From NCBI GenBank assembly GCA_028282325.1, contig JANQID010000077.1, positions 62,001 to 126,000 on the forward strand: a stretch of DNA of 64,000 nucleotides. Reading direction: 5' to 3'. Shown one piece after another: positions 36,654 through 47,200 of the stretch; position 1 is the first letter of the stretch; the number at the start of each line of letters is the position of its first letter. The notes under the pieces were generated by a model that saw nothing but the letters and a program-made list of their open reading frames with translations, was not told the origin of the DNA and ran no database searches. Both the position numbers and the translations under genes were made by a program. Origin of the DNA: Chloroflexaceae bacterium. GTDB lineage: Bacteria > Chloroflexota > Chloroflexia > Chloroflexales > Chloroflexaceae.

Positions 36654-37418
36654 TTACATCGTGATGCGGGTGCCGCCCTCCGCAAAACCTTCCAGATTGG
36701 TAATACGCGCGCCGGACGCGCCAGATTTCAGCGCGGCAAGCGCCGAACGCACCTTCGGGATCATGCCGCCGCTGATGGCTCCCGACGCTATGCCCTGCTC
36801 GATCTCCGTCGCTGTGAGACGCGCGATCACCTGTCCGTCCAGCATCACGCCGGGAACGTTGCTCACGAAAACAACCTCAGACGGTGCATCGCCCGCGCGA
36901 GTCAACCCGGCGGCCACGCCGAGCGCCATATGGTCAGCATTGATATTGTATGCCAGGCCATCTTCCTCACCTAGAGCTACCGGAGCGATAACCGGCAGCC
37001 ATCCCTGGGCGATGAGCGTGCGCAGCGCAACGGTATCAACTCGCGTTACCTCACCGACCCGACCCAGATCCGCGCCTTTGGGGCGGTGGGGCGCACAACG
37101 CACTAGACCCAGATCAACGCCGCTCAAGCCTAACGCGGGTTGGCCAGCTGTGATCAGTTTCGCAACAATACGCTTGTTGACGCTGCCGCAGACAACCATT
37201 TCCATCACCGCCATACTCTCCGGCGGCGTGACCCGCAACCCCTCGATAAAGCGCGATGGCTGGTCATAGCGCTCCAACGCACCGGTAATTTCCTTGCCAC
37301 CGCCGTGAATCAGAACAAGCGGCCCTGCAAAAGCCGCCAGCATCGTACATAGCCCTTCAAGAAACTCCGGCGCATCGAGTTCATTTCCGCCAACCTTGAC
37401 GACTGTTATTGGTTCCAC
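36654..37418 (-). CDS. argB: Acetylglutamate kinase (ArgB family)
   Basis: 254 aa amino-acid kinase-fold enzyme. VKVGGNE at the N-terminus, IHGGGKEI as the substrate-binding glycine loop, the YNINADHMALGVAAGL block, VFVSNVPGVMLDG, and GGMIPKVRSALAAL are characteristic of N-acetylglutamate kinase, the second step of arginine synthesis. The closely related LysZ, which uses a LysW-bound substrate, is the main alternative; its R-x-T-type N-terminal differences cannot be settled here and no lysW is nearby. It stands apart from other arg genes. Confidence 0.85.
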   Translation of the reverse strand: MEPITVVKVGGNELDAPEFLEGLCTMLAAFAGPLVLIHGGGKEITGALERYDQPSRFIEGLRVTPPESMAVMEMVVCGSVNKRIVAKLITAGQPALGLSGVDLGLVRCAPHRPKGADLGRVGEVTRVDTVALRTLIAQGWLPVIAPVALGEEDGLAYNINADHMALGVAAGLTRAGDAPSEVVFVSNVPGVMLDGQVIARLTATEIEQGIASGAISGGMIPKVRSALAALKSGASGARITNLEGFAEGGTRITM

Positions 37419-37668
37419 GCAGTTTCCTCAAAACGACACTATGCAAAGCAGCGACATGACCACCACGCAGCGCGCTGTGTCGGGCGAAAGACGTTTTTCG
37501 CCAATCAGCATAGCATATTTTTCGCGAATGCGCGCAGCAGATAGACGCAGTCTCTGTGTTATGACGCTACCCATATTGCATAGCGCCACTATGCATGGTG
37601 TGTGGTATGATAGAAGCGGTTCCACCAAGCGCACACGTTATGCCGCATCAGCCTGATGCAATCATTCG

Positions 37669-38979
37669 ATGATTCCCACGCTTCGTCTGCTATTGCTATT
37701 ATTGCCTGGCGCAGTCTTTATCGCCGGCGCTGTGCTGGCCCGTCCGCTGATCTGGCTGGCGGTCATCTATTTCCTTGCCGTGATTGCGCTTGTTATCACC
37801 GACCTGTTTCTTTCCACCCGCCCGGACCAGATCGAAGCTGAACGCATCAACGATACCCGGCTCTCGCTTGGTGCGAACAACCTGGTGACGGTGCTGCTGG
37901 CGAATAAAAGTGCGCGCCCGGTGCAGTTTACCTTGCGCGATGAGTATCCATACCAATTTCCCGCCGATGCGCAGTTTATCAGCGGCGCGATACCGGCATA
38001 TGATGTGTTTGAAGCGCTTTACCATCTTCGTCCAATCCGGCGAGGCGATTACAACTTTGGCGCAATTAACCTGCGTTATCGCAGCCAGTTGCAAACCTTC
38101 ACCCGTCAGGTGCGCTATCCGTCGGCAGCGACAGTCAAGGTGTATCCAAACGTGCTGGAGATTCGCAAGTACGATCTGCTGGCGCGCAAGGGATTGTTGT
38201 TCGAGCTAGGGTTGCGTCAGGCGCGCATCTATGGTGTTGGAACCGAGTTTGAACGCTTGCGCGAGTATACAACCGACGACGAATTCCGGCGGATCAATTG
38301 GAAGGCGACGGCGCGGCGCGGCAAACCGATTGCCGCCGAGTACGAAACCGAGCGCAGCCAGTATGTTGTCTGCGCCATCGACACCGGGCGTTTGATGCGC
38401 CCGCCGATTGGAGATCTCGCCAAGCTCGATTACGTGATCAACGCATCGCTGCTGCTATCCTACGTCGTTTCGCTTAAGGGCGACCACGTGGGGTTGCTGA
38501 CATTTGCCGACGACGTGGAGGCATATCTTGCGCCCCGGCGCGGCAAGAGCCAGTTCTATCGCATGTTGGAAACGCTCTATAATGTGCAATTCCAGTTGGT
38601 TGAGTCGGATTATGCTCGTGCGTTAAGCTACCTGAGCTTGAAGAACAAACGTCGCTCACTGATCGTCGTATTCACCGACCTTGTCACGCTCGACGCAGCC
38701 CGACCGCTGATTGCAAACCTGGCGCGACTGGCGCGCCGCCATCTGCCGCTTTGCGTCACTATCAGCGATCCCAACATTACGCGGCTCTCCGGGCGCAGGC
38801 CGGACGACAGCAGCGCGATTTATCAGCGCGCGGTCGCCGAAACATTGATTGACGAGCGTCAGGTCATCCTGGATACGCTCAATCGCAGCGGGGTGATGAC
38901 CCTCGACGTACCTGCCGACAAACTTGGCGTCGGGGTGATCAATGCCTATCTCGAACTCAAGGCAAAAGGGAAGCTCTAG
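37669..38979 (+). CDS. DUF58 domain membrane-anchored protein
   Basis: 436 aa. Two N-terminal membrane helices (about 5-24 and 26-47) are followed by a beta-rich segment and the DUF58 signature YGVGTEFERLREYTTDDEFR then RINWKATARRGKPIAAEYE (about 187-230). A vWA-like region with CAIDTGR and LIVVFTDL follows. DUF58 genes usually sit beside a MoxR ATPase and a transglutaminase-like gene; neither is in this window, so this is an orphan copy. No ribosome binding site is obvious at the ATG; a TATGAT at 37606 may be its -10. Confidence 0.85.
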   Translation: MIPTLRLLLLLLPGAVFIAGAVLARPLIWLAVIYFLAVIALVITDLFLSTRPDQIEAERINDTRLSLGANNLVTVLLANKSARPVQFTLRDEYPYQFPADAQFISGAIPAYDVFEALYHLRPIRRGDYNFGAINLRYRSQLQTFTRQVRYPSAATVKVYPNVLEIRKYDLLARKGLLFELGLRQARIYGVGTEFERLREYTTDDEFRRINWKATARRGKPIAAEYETERSQYVVCAIDTGRLMRPPIGDLAKLDYVINASLLLSYVVSLKGDHVGLLTFADDVEAYLAPRRGKSQFYRMLETLYNVQFQLVESDYARALSYLSLKNKRRSLIVVFTDLVTLDAARPLIANLARLARRHLPLCVTISDPNITRLSGRRPDDSSAIYQRAVAETLIDERQVILDTLNRSGVMTLDVPADKLGVGVINAYLELKAKGKL

Positions 38980-39097
38980 CCTTCCTACGAACAAATGACG
39001 AGATCGTCATTTGTCCACGGTGGAATCTCGCAAGCTGTTCCGCTATACTGAAAGCAGCAAGCATTATAATTATATCGATACAATAGCCTGGAAATCT

Positions 39098-40621
39098 ATG
39101 GATTTGGAGACGCCGACTGTTAAGCTCCATCATGTCGCAGCCCTGGCCGGGAATTGGCTTGCCAGCGGAGCAACCAGTTTTAGCATCTGGCTCGATGGAC
39201 AACCTCTGAAATGCTGGCCCGCAAAATCTCATGGTCTTCCCCCCGATCTGAGGGCCCCTGTTTACGTGCAAAACGCACACACGTATGAGCTGCGCGTGTC
39301 GGGCGTTATCGATGCCGAGTCGCAACGACGCCTTGCCAACGAGGCCCGTCTGATTGCTGAGATCATGGATCTTGAGGCGCAGGTTACAGCAATAACCCAT
39401 GAACTTTCTGAAAGCCAGAACCAGTTGCTGGCGCTCTACAACATCACACAATCAACGCGGGGACAATTGCAAATCAACGCGATGCTGCAGTCGCTGACCC
39501 GTGAGGCTGCCAAGCTGGTGAAAGCGCCGTATGCGTTCACTATCGTATCGACGGGCATTGGCCGTTCGATCACCGTGCAGCACCCCGAAGATTTTCTCGA
39601 TCCGGAGACCTTCTCCGCATTTTTGAGCCGCTTGCGATCCGCCAGTCAGGAAATCGTGCTCAATGATAGCAATGCTGATTTTGAACTGCCGGATATGATC
39701 GACAATATGTGCTTCGTGCCGATCCAGATAGGCGGCGCGGTCATTGCCGGCGGTCTGGGGTTGCTGAATAAAGCTGCGCCAGGGTTCACTGCATCGAATT
39801 TGAAGCTCATCCGCACGATCACCGCGCAGGCCGGCGCGCTCATTGAAAAATCTCTGCTCTATCAGGACAACATTGATCAGATCAAGTTTCAGACCGAGAT
39901 GGAAGTTGCGCGGCGGGTTCAGATATCGCTCTTGCCGCGCCACGCCCCGCAAGTACAAGGAGTAAGCATATTTGCCCGGACTTTGCCGGCATCGCAAGTA
40001 GGCGGCGACTTCTATGATTTCATTGCCAAGCCCGATCACCCCCTTCTTTTTACCCTCGGCGACGTCACCGGCAAAGGTCTCTCCGCAGCATTGCTGATGA
40101 CGATGACGCTTTCGTCGATTCGCAGCAAGGCGACGTTTATGCCAGATCCGTTTCCCGAAATCATTATGAGTCGCGCGAATGAAGATCTCTACGACGATTT
40201 TACCGAAGTGCATATGTTTGTCACGGTGTTTATCGGTCACTACGATCCACACCATCGTCTGATCTCATTTGCCAACGCCGGTCATTCGCCGGTGATCTCT
40301 TGTCCGGCAGGCGGTCCGGCGACGCTGCTCAAAGCCGATGCACCGCCAATGGGCGTATTGCCGATGAGCATGTGCGCACGTCAGGTTCTCCGCCTCGATC
40401 CGGGCGATGTTCTGGTGATTGCCAGCGATGGGTTCAGCGAGGCTGCTAACCTGAAAGGGGAATTCTTCGGCCACGAACGTTTGCTGCAACTGATTGAGAC
40501 ATATTCAACACGATCGGTTGAAACCATCGCCCAGATGCTCTTCAATAGCGTGAGGCAATTCCGCGCCGGGATGCCGCAGCAAGATGATCAAACGCTGGTC
40601 GTGTTAAAAGGCGAGGCGTAA
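39098..40621 (+). CDS. GAF-SpoIIE (RsbU-like) serine phosphatase
   Basis: About 507 aa from ATG 39098; upstream codons to 39011 look untranslated and contain TATAAT/TACAAT -10-like hexamers. A novel N-terminal segment (1-75) is followed by a short coiled coil, a GAF domain (about 110-255), and a PP2C-type SpoIIE domain (about 290-505). The latter has VGGDFYDF, GDVTGKGLSAALLM, ANAGHSP, IASDGFSE and QQDDQTLVV, so all metal-binding Asp residues are present. Such enzymes dephosphorylate anti-sigma antagonists in partner-switching control. No partner STAS protein or anti-sigma kinase lies next to it. Confidence 0.9.
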   Translation: MDLETPTVKLHHVAALAGNWLASGATSFSIWLDGQPLKCWPAKSHGLPPDLRAPVYVQNAHTYELRVSGVIDAESQRRLANEARLIAEIMDLEAQVTAITHELSESQNQLLALYNITQSTRGQLQINAMLQSLTREAAKLVKAPYAFTIVSTGIGRSITVQHPEDFLDPETFSAFLSRLRSASQEIVLNDSNADFELPDMIDNMCFVPIQIGGAVIAGGLGLLNKAAPGFTASNLKLIRTITAQAGALIEKSLLYQDNIDQIKFQTEMEVARRVQISLLPRHAPQVQGVSIFARTLPASQVGGDFYDFIAKPDHPLLFTLGDVTGKGLSAALLMTMTLSSIRSKATFMPDPFPEIIMSRANEDLYDDFTEVHMFVTVFIGHYDPHHRLISFANAGHSPVISCPAGGPATLLKADAPPMGVLPMSMCARQVLRLDPGDVLVIASDGFSEAANLKGEFFGHERLLQLIETYSTRSVETIAQMLFNSVRQFRAGMPQQDDQTLVVLKGEA

Positions 40622-40770
40622 CCCAATTGAACTGCTCGTGATACAATCGACGGCGCGGGCTTGCCGCTGCTCGCATCCTTTCCCCAATATTTTTCGTCAT
40701 GAAAGCATCCCTTCCGGCTGTTCGGCCGGTACGCTCATGCTCATAATTCGGTGTGGAGAGAGGTATAACG

Positions 40771-43170
40771 ATGCAACCACGCTGGCGGAAGGTTCTTGCC
40801 GATCTGTGGAGTAATCGAACTCGCACGCTGCTGGTAGTGCTGTCAATTGCGATTGGCGTGTTCGCCGTCGGAGCGATCAGCGGCGCCTACGTGATTTTGC
40901 TGGATGACCTGGAGCGCCAATACCAGGCGGTGAATCCGCATAGCGCCATTGTCTACAGCAGCGTGTTCGATGATGATATGGTGCGCGCTATTCGCGATAT
41001 GCCGGGCGTCGGCGCGGCCGAGGGTCGCACCAGTTTCGGCGGGCGTGTGCGCAACGAGGAGAGCGACTGGCTCCAGGCACGGGTTACTGCGATCCCGCCA
41101 TTAGAGGATATGCAGATCAACCGTCTTGACCTCGAAGATGGTTTTGCCAGTTCCAGCCTGAATGACAAAGAAGTCTACATCGAACGATCTGCGCTGGGCG
41201 CTCTGCCCGTTCAGCCTGGCGATGTCGTTTACGTTGAGCGCTCCGACCAGAAGATTCGCACCTTGCGCGTAGCTGGCATCGTCCACGATGTGAGCGACTT
41301 CTCGTACAACCTGTCGAACCAAGTCTACGGCTATGTCACGCCCGAAACGATGGAGTGGCTGGGGCAGTCGCGTCTGTATAATCAGATGTACATCGCGGTC
41401 GCCGAGAACCCCAAAGATGAGCAGCATGTGCGCGCGATCGCCCAATCTGCGGCTGACAAGATGGAGCGGAGCGGTTTGCTGGTTTTTGCTACGATTGTGT
41501 TTAACCCCGGCGAACACCCCACAACGTTCGTTGTCGAAGCGTTGCTCAGTCTGCTCGGCGGATTGGGCGTACTTACAGTGTTGCTCAGCGGTTTTTTGGT
41601 GGTCAATACGATCTCAGCTTTGCTCAGCCAGCACATTCAGCAAATTGGGATTATGAAGGCGGTCGGCGCCCGGCGCGAGCAAATCGCGGGTTTGTATCTC
41701 GTCCTGGTGCTCAGCTTTGGTCTTCTGGCGCTGCTGATCGCGGCGCCGCTGGCAGCCATCGCCGGTTATGCTCTAGCAAGCGGGTTCGCCGAGTTTTTGA
41801 ACTTCGATCCCAGCGAGTTTCAGATTGTTCCCACAGCGCTGCTGCTGGAAATTCTGGTGGCACTTTTGATACCGTTGCTGGCGGCGTTGGCGCCTGTGTT
41901 CAGCGGCACGCGGATTACCGTTCACGAGGCGATCAGCAGCTATGGCCTAGGCAAGGGTCGTTTCGGCTCAGGATGGATTGATCGCGCCGTCGAAAAGGTG
42001 CGCGGGCTTCCCCGGCCGCTGCTGATTTCGCTGCGCAACACATTCCGCCGCAAAGGCCGCCTTGCGTTGACTCTCTCGACGCTCACGCTGGGCGGGGCGA
42101 TTTTCATCGCCGTGTTTAATGTGCGAGCATCGCTCAACCTCACGCTTGACGAATTGCTCGGCTATTTTCTTTCCGACGTGAATGTCTCGTTGGGGAAAAC
42201 ACAGCGCATTGATTATATCGAAGAGCTGCTGATGAGCGTCCCCGGCGTCGAGCATGTCGAGGGCTGGTCAGCCGTGTCGGGTCAGCTATGGATAAAAGGC
42301 GCCGCCGACGAAGTTGGAACCGACGCGCTGATCTTTGCGCCGCCGAATGACTCGCAACTCATCGAGCCGGTGTTGGTCGAGGGCCGCTGGCTTGTTCCCG
42401 AAGACCAGAATGCAATTGTTGTCACGAATATCCTGATGCGCCTGCGCCCGGAAATCAAGGTCGGCGACGAGGTCGTGATCAGGATTGACAGCAAGGAATA
42501 CGACTTTAGCGTCGTCGGCATCGCCAAGCTGGGCGGCAACTGGGCCTCTGCGCCGCTCTACGCGAACTACGACTACATCTCGCGCATTCAAGGCCTGACC
42601 GGGCGTTCATCCGATTTCCGCATCGGCGCGAATGTGGCGGATCCGGCGACTGCTGATCGCATTGCAACGCAGGTCGAAGCATTGTTGACCGAGCAGGGCA
42701 TTCGGGTGACGAACATTGAGACCGGTTACACCATTCGCGCGCAGCAAGCCGCCTCATTCGACGCGGTGATTATCTTCCTGGCGCTGATGGCGACGCTCAT
42801 TGCGTTGGTTGGCGGGCTTGGACTGGCGGGAACGATGAGTATGAACGTGATGGAACGCACACGCGAGGTCGGCGTGCTGCGCGCCATCGGCGCCTCGAAC
42901 GGTGCGATCCTCCAGCTTGTGATCGTCGAGGGAATGTTGATTGGCATCATAAGCTGGGCGCTTGGCGCAGCGCTCGGCGCGCCGATCAGCATGCTCCTGG
43001 GCGGGGCGGTCGGCCTCGCGTTCCTGGCCGTTCCGTTAGCATTTTCATTTTCCGTAGGCGGCGTACTGGTCTGGCTGGTTATCGTAATCGTGTTGGCGGG
43101 CATCGCCAGCATCTGGCCGGCATTGAACGCCGCGCGGATCACCGTTCGTGATGCGCTGGCTTACGAATGA
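40771..43170 (+). CDS. FtsX/MacB-type ABC transporter permease
   Basis: 799 aa from ATG 40771 (GAGAGAGG upstream). It has two FtsX halves. The first has an N-terminal helix (RTRTLLVVLSIAIGVFAVGA), an extracytoplasmic MacB_PCD-like domain, and three helices after residue 255. The second starts at about 425 (RPLLISLRNTFRRKGRLALT) and ends with three more helices containing RTREVGVLRAIGASNGAILQ. This layout fits the LolCE/YknZ-like group that extracts or exports lipids, peptides or lipoproteins. A cognate ATPase gene is not adjacent. A strong terminator follows 7 bp after the stop. Confidence 0.88.
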   Translation: MQPRWRKVLADLWSNRTRTLLVVLSIAIGVFAVGAISGAYVILLDDLERQYQAVNPHSAIVYSSVFDDDMVRAIRDMPGVGAAEGRTSFGGRVRNEESDWLQARVTAIPPLEDMQINRLDLEDGFASSSLNDKEVYIERSALGALPVQPGDVVYVERSDQKIRTLRVAGIVHDVSDFSYNLSNQVYGYVTPETMEWLGQSRLYNQMYIAVAENPKDEQHVRAIAQSAADKMERSGLLVFATIVFNPGEHPTTFVVEALLSLLGGLGVLTVLLSGFLVVNTISALLSQHIQQIGIMKAVGARREQIAGLYLVLVLSFGLLALLIAAPLAAIAGYALASGFAEFLNFDPSEFQIVPTALLLEILVALLIPLLAALAPVFSGTRITVHEAISSYGLGKGRFGSGWIDRAVEKVRGLPRPLLISLRNTFRRKGRLALTLSTLTLGGAIFIAVFNVRASLNLTLDELLGYFLSDVNVSLGKTQRIDYIEELLMSVPGVEHVEGWSAVSGQLWIKGAADEVGTDALIFAPPNDSQLIEPVLVEGRWLVPEDQNAIVVTNILMRLRPEIKVGDEVVIRIDSKEYDFSVVGIAKLGGNWASAPLYANYDYISRIQGLTGRSSDFRIGANVADPATADRIATQVEALLTEQGIRVTNIETGYTIRAQQAASFDAVIIFLALMATLIALVGGLGLAGTMSMNVMERTREVGVLRAIGASNGAILQLVIVEGMLIGIISWALGAALGAPISMLLGGAVGLAFLAVPLAFSFSVGGVLVWLVIVIVLAGIASIWPALNAARITVRDALAYE

Positions 43171-43176
43171 TGCAGA

Positions 43177-43212
43177 ATCTATGACCGGCGGGGGATGTCG
43201 CCGGTCATAGAT
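43177..43212 (+). terminator. Terminator after the FtsX-type permease gene
   Basis: A perfect 14-bp stem (ATCTATGACCGGCG with CGCCGGTCATAGAT) and an 8-nt loop directly follow the stop. The T-run is weak (CATTTTCC about 10 bp downstream). Confidence 0.75.
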
Positions 43213-43371
43213 AGCGTCGCATTTTCCCGCCATTCGGCAAGACTCGCGGTACTTCCCCACATAACGATTTCTCGCTACACTGGAAAAGTAGTTTCATTCC
43301 TCGCTTCGCGGATAATGGCTACGCTCCTCAGCCACACCGCGACGTTTTCGGTAATCTACGGGAGTATGCCT

Positions 43372-44019
43372 ATGCACAGCATGCAACATAGCTGGAATGA
43401 AGAGATCGCCAATGTCATTACGCATGGCTTTGGTGTGATCGCCAGTCTGATCGGCGCGGCCGTCCTGGTTATCCTGGCGCTCAGTTTTGGCGACGCGTGG
43501 CACGTGGTAAGCGCGATCGTCTACGGCGCATCGCTTATTATCCTCTACAGCGCATCAACGTTGTATCACGCTGCGCGCGATAAACGGGCCAAAACCTGGC
43601 TCGAAATCTTCGATCATTGCGCCATCTTCATCTTAATCGCCGGAACCTACACACCCTTTACTCTGGTGACGCTGCGCGAGAGTCTGGGGTGGAGCCTTTT
43701 CGCCATCGTCTGGGGCCTGGCCGTGGCGGGGATTATGTTCAAGCTGTTTTTCACCCGCCGCTTTCGGTTGCTCTCGACGCTGTTTTATCTCGCGATGGGC
43801 TGGCTGGCCTTATTTGCGTTTGAACCGATGATGCGCATTCTGTCGCCGGAAGCGATCACGCTCCTGGTGATCGGCGGCGTCGCCTATACGGGCGGCACAT
43901 TCTTTTACCACAACAAACGAATCCGCTATTCGCACGCAATCTGGCATCTCTTTGTGCTGGTCGGCAGCGCGTGCCACTTCGGCGCGGTTGTGATGCAAAT
44001 GCTGCCTCAGGTTGCCTAG
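43372..44019 (+). CDS. Hemolysin III / YqfA-family membrane protein (PAQR)
   Basis: About 215 aa with seven membrane helices. NEEIANVITHGFGVIAS at the N-terminus, SASTLYHA, EIFDHCAIFILIAGTYTPFT, and YSHAIWHLFVLVGSACHF carry the conserved Ser, His and Asp residues that form the metal site of PAQR/HlyIII proteins. Bacterial members influence membrane lipid homeostasis. ATG 43372 has GGGAG 8 bp upstream; the in-frame extension to 43195 runs through the previous gene's terminator and is not credible. Confidence 0.92.
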   Translation: MHSMQHSWNEEIANVITHGFGVIASLIGAAVLVILALSFGDAWHVVSAIVYGASLIILYSASTLYHAARDKRAKTWLEIFDHCAIFILIAGTYTPFTLVTLRESLGWSLFAIVWGLAVAGIMFKLFFTRRFRLLSTLFYLAMGWLALFAFEPMMRILSPEAITLLVIGGVAYTGGTFFYHNKRIRYSHAIWHLFVLVGSACHFGAVVMQMLPQVA

Positions 44020-44123
44020 CGTTGGCGCATTGCCCCGGTCGTAGGGCGAAAACTGTTTCGCCTCTACTACATGCCCTCATATACTACATTAGTATCCAAA
44101 CGCCCCGGTTTTGCCTGCGTTCG

Positions 44124-44165
44124 GCAAAAAAATGCGGCGAATGTCGTTGAAACGTCCGCCGCATT
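44124..44165 (-). terminator. Rho-independent terminator of the 1179-aa membrane protein gene
   Basis: AATGCGGCG at 44131-44139 pairs with CGCCGCATT at 44157-44165. On the minus strand the stem is followed by a run of six or seven T's, 50-90 bp after the stop at 44214. A second small hairpin (TTTTGCC...GGCAAAA, 44109-44130) could serve the convergent hemolysin III gene. Confidence 0.78.
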
Positions 44166-44213
44166 CACCTACAATATGATAGGGCCATTGACTATTCTGA
44201 AAAAGTCGCTATC

Positions 44214-47200
44214 CTATCCCCAACTTCTCAGCCGATCCACCCATACGCGGCCCGCGCGCGCCAGCAGTTCCTGGCGGCGTTCAAGCAGCACGTAAGCGCC
44301 GACCATGAGCATGCCGAGGATGCCGAAGACGACCCACTGGTTGACTGCCTGCAATGGTTTGACGGCGATCCAGAGCGACCCGGCGACGAAAAAGGCGATA
44401 CCCCCGACAAAAGGCACGCGCAGACGCAGCAGCATGCCGTAGCCGATGACGATCAGCGCTTCGGCGCAAAGCCACAGGGCATAGGCATAGAGCAAGCCGC
44501 CCTGCACCCGCAACGATTGTCCCAACGTTGTGCCGAGCAACAACATAAGCGCGCCGGCTTCGACCACGCGCGATACGCGGTGGCGACACTGGAAACGGCG
44601 CAATCCCTTGGCCAGCGCCAACAGATAGAGACCGGCGGGAACAACATACCACTGTGGCTCGCGAAAACCCCAGTCGGCAAGTTGGCACAACCCGGCGGCG
44701 ATCAGGCTGGCGCCCGCGACGTAACCGTAGTCCAGCGCCCGCTCACGAACGGTCAGCGTGGCTAACAACAGTCCCATCGTCGCGAGAGTGAACGTCATCG
44801 GGTCGAGATCTCCGGCGGCTATCACCAGCGCCAGCAACGGGAGGAGCAGCGCGACGCCCACAACTAGCGGACCGAGCGTGGTCGGTCGCCGCCAGAGCGT
44901 CAGAGCGCGTTGTTTCGTCGCGTCGAGCACCCAGCCCAACAGCGCGACGCCCAGCAGTTCAAATCCGATCCAGGCCAGATTCCACGCCAGCGCAACGTCC
45001 AGCGCCTGGTGCAGGCTGAACAGACCGACGAGCAGCAGTCCCAGCGTCCCCCATGCGCTGATCACGTTGCGTTCACGGGTGGCGATCAGCCCCAGCAGCG
45101 CTGCCAGCACCAGGGCGGCGCCGGCCAGCGTTGCGGCGGCGCCGAGCGCCAGGAACAGCGTGCTCAGGCCGCTGAAGATGGCGCCGGCATAGAGCGCCTG
45201 CCCGGTCTGCATACGCGAACCGGTCGCGGCATTGTAACCATATCGAACGCCGACGCCCAACATGGCCTGAAGCCAGGTCGCCGCCAGCAGGATACGTGCC
45301 GCGCTGGCCGGATCGATGCCGAGGAATGCCCATTCCACGCTATGCAGCAGCGCCAGGTCGAACGCTGCGCAGGCGAGCGTGATCAACCAGGGGAGACGGT
45401 AGAACCGTGCGCCGAATGTCAAGAGCGTCGCTACTGTCGCCCAGGTTAGGCTGAGCGCGAGCGTATCGCCGAGCGCCAGCAGCGGGGCAAAGGCTAGCGT
45501 CGCGTAGCCGACCGCCTCGTACGGAATAGCGTAGGGTCGGGCGACTCGTCGCAGCGTCTGACCGACGAACACGAACGCGATGACCAGATTGCACAAAACC
45601 AGCGCCAGGTCGGCGGGCATAGGCTGCCACGCGGTGAAAAATCCGGCGCTGGCGGCCAGCATGATGCCGGTAATCCAGAGGAACGCCGCCGGGTAGCCGA
45701 GCCAGGCGCGACGCCAGACCGAACTGAGCAGGACGAGCAGTGTGGCAAAGGCCAGAAATACGCCGGTGTACAGCGGCTCGACATGCAGATCATCGCCGAT
45801 CGCGACAGTCGTCATCATCAGGGTCAGCACGCCGCTCAGCAGCGCCCAGCCCAGCGCTGGCTGCACCCAGAAGCGCCAGACGCTGTGACGCAGCAGCGTG
45901 CCGCCGAGCGCATAGACAAGCGTCACGATGAGTCCCAGCCCGATCCAGGCGTCAGGCTGGATCTGCACGGCGAAATGATACAGGCTAAACACACCGCTCA
46001 ACAGCGCCGCGCCCAACGCCGATGCGGCCCACAACTCCGAGCGCTGCACCATTGCATATCCGATCAGGATCGCAGCGAACAACAATGCGCCGGGCAGCCA
46101 GGGTCCGCCAATGACGGTTGTCACAACCACGGCGAGCAGTCCCAGCGTCAACCCCAGCGCCTGGAGCGCGACGGCATAGGCGCGACGCAAGCGCCCCAGT
46201 TGCCAGTATGCGCCGACGAAATAGAGCGCAGACAGCAACAAGAAGCCGATCTCCTGATGTTGGATGGCGAGATTGGTCAGGTCGAACATAGCCAGAAGCC
46301 ACAGCGGCAGGAGAACGCCTTCGGCGATGAGCCCCGCCGTCGCCAGGAGAGCGCGATCATGGGCTTTTAACCAGCTCAGGCGCCCGCGATGGGCGAGCAG
46401 CGTTGTTGCGCTGGCGTAGAGCATCAGCGGCGGCAATGCCGTCTGAAATGCCGCGAAGCCGGCAAACGTCGTCCCAAACGTCTGTAACGCCGTTATCGAT
46501 ACGACTACGAAGCTGATCCCACACCAGGGCGCTGCATAATGCCGGGCGCGCGTTTCCAGCGCCGCGCCGAGGAACAGGTACGCCGTCGCCAACGCGCCCA
46601 GCGTGGTCAATTGCCAGCGCCACGCGATGTCGATCGTGGACAGGCTCGTCAACAGCGCAACCGGCGCCAGTGCACCGACGACCCAGATCCAGTGCGGACG
46701 GCGATCAAGCCAGGCGACCAGTGCATAACCGAAAACGCCGGCCCAGAGCGTTGCGGAGAGCGGGGCCAATTCGATGAGTCCGACAGTGCGCCAGCCGAGC
46801 AGCAGGGCCAGCAGCAACGTCGACGGCAGACCGATGTGGGCGACCCAGAACGGCCCGCGGGACAGTGCATTCTCGCCGCGCCGGCGCAACCAGTCGGCCA
46901 GCGGAATATACCCTGCCAGCCAGAAGGCGAGCAGCGGCGCGAGCCATTGATCCTCGATCATCTGTGGGGCGGCGAGAACGACGTTCGCTGCAGCAAATGC
47001 AGCCAGTGTGCTGTAGAGCATCCGACGCGTACGCCAGGCGGCCAGAATGTACACGGGCAAACTCAGTGCGGAAACCAGCAGCCACGATCCGCGCGGCGCG
47101 AGATCAAGCAGGCCGGGCCGCGAGAGTGCGAAGAACGCCAGCGGCGCGAGTAACGCGGCAACCCCTTGCAAATTCAAGCCGGCCCGCTGCAAATTGGTCT

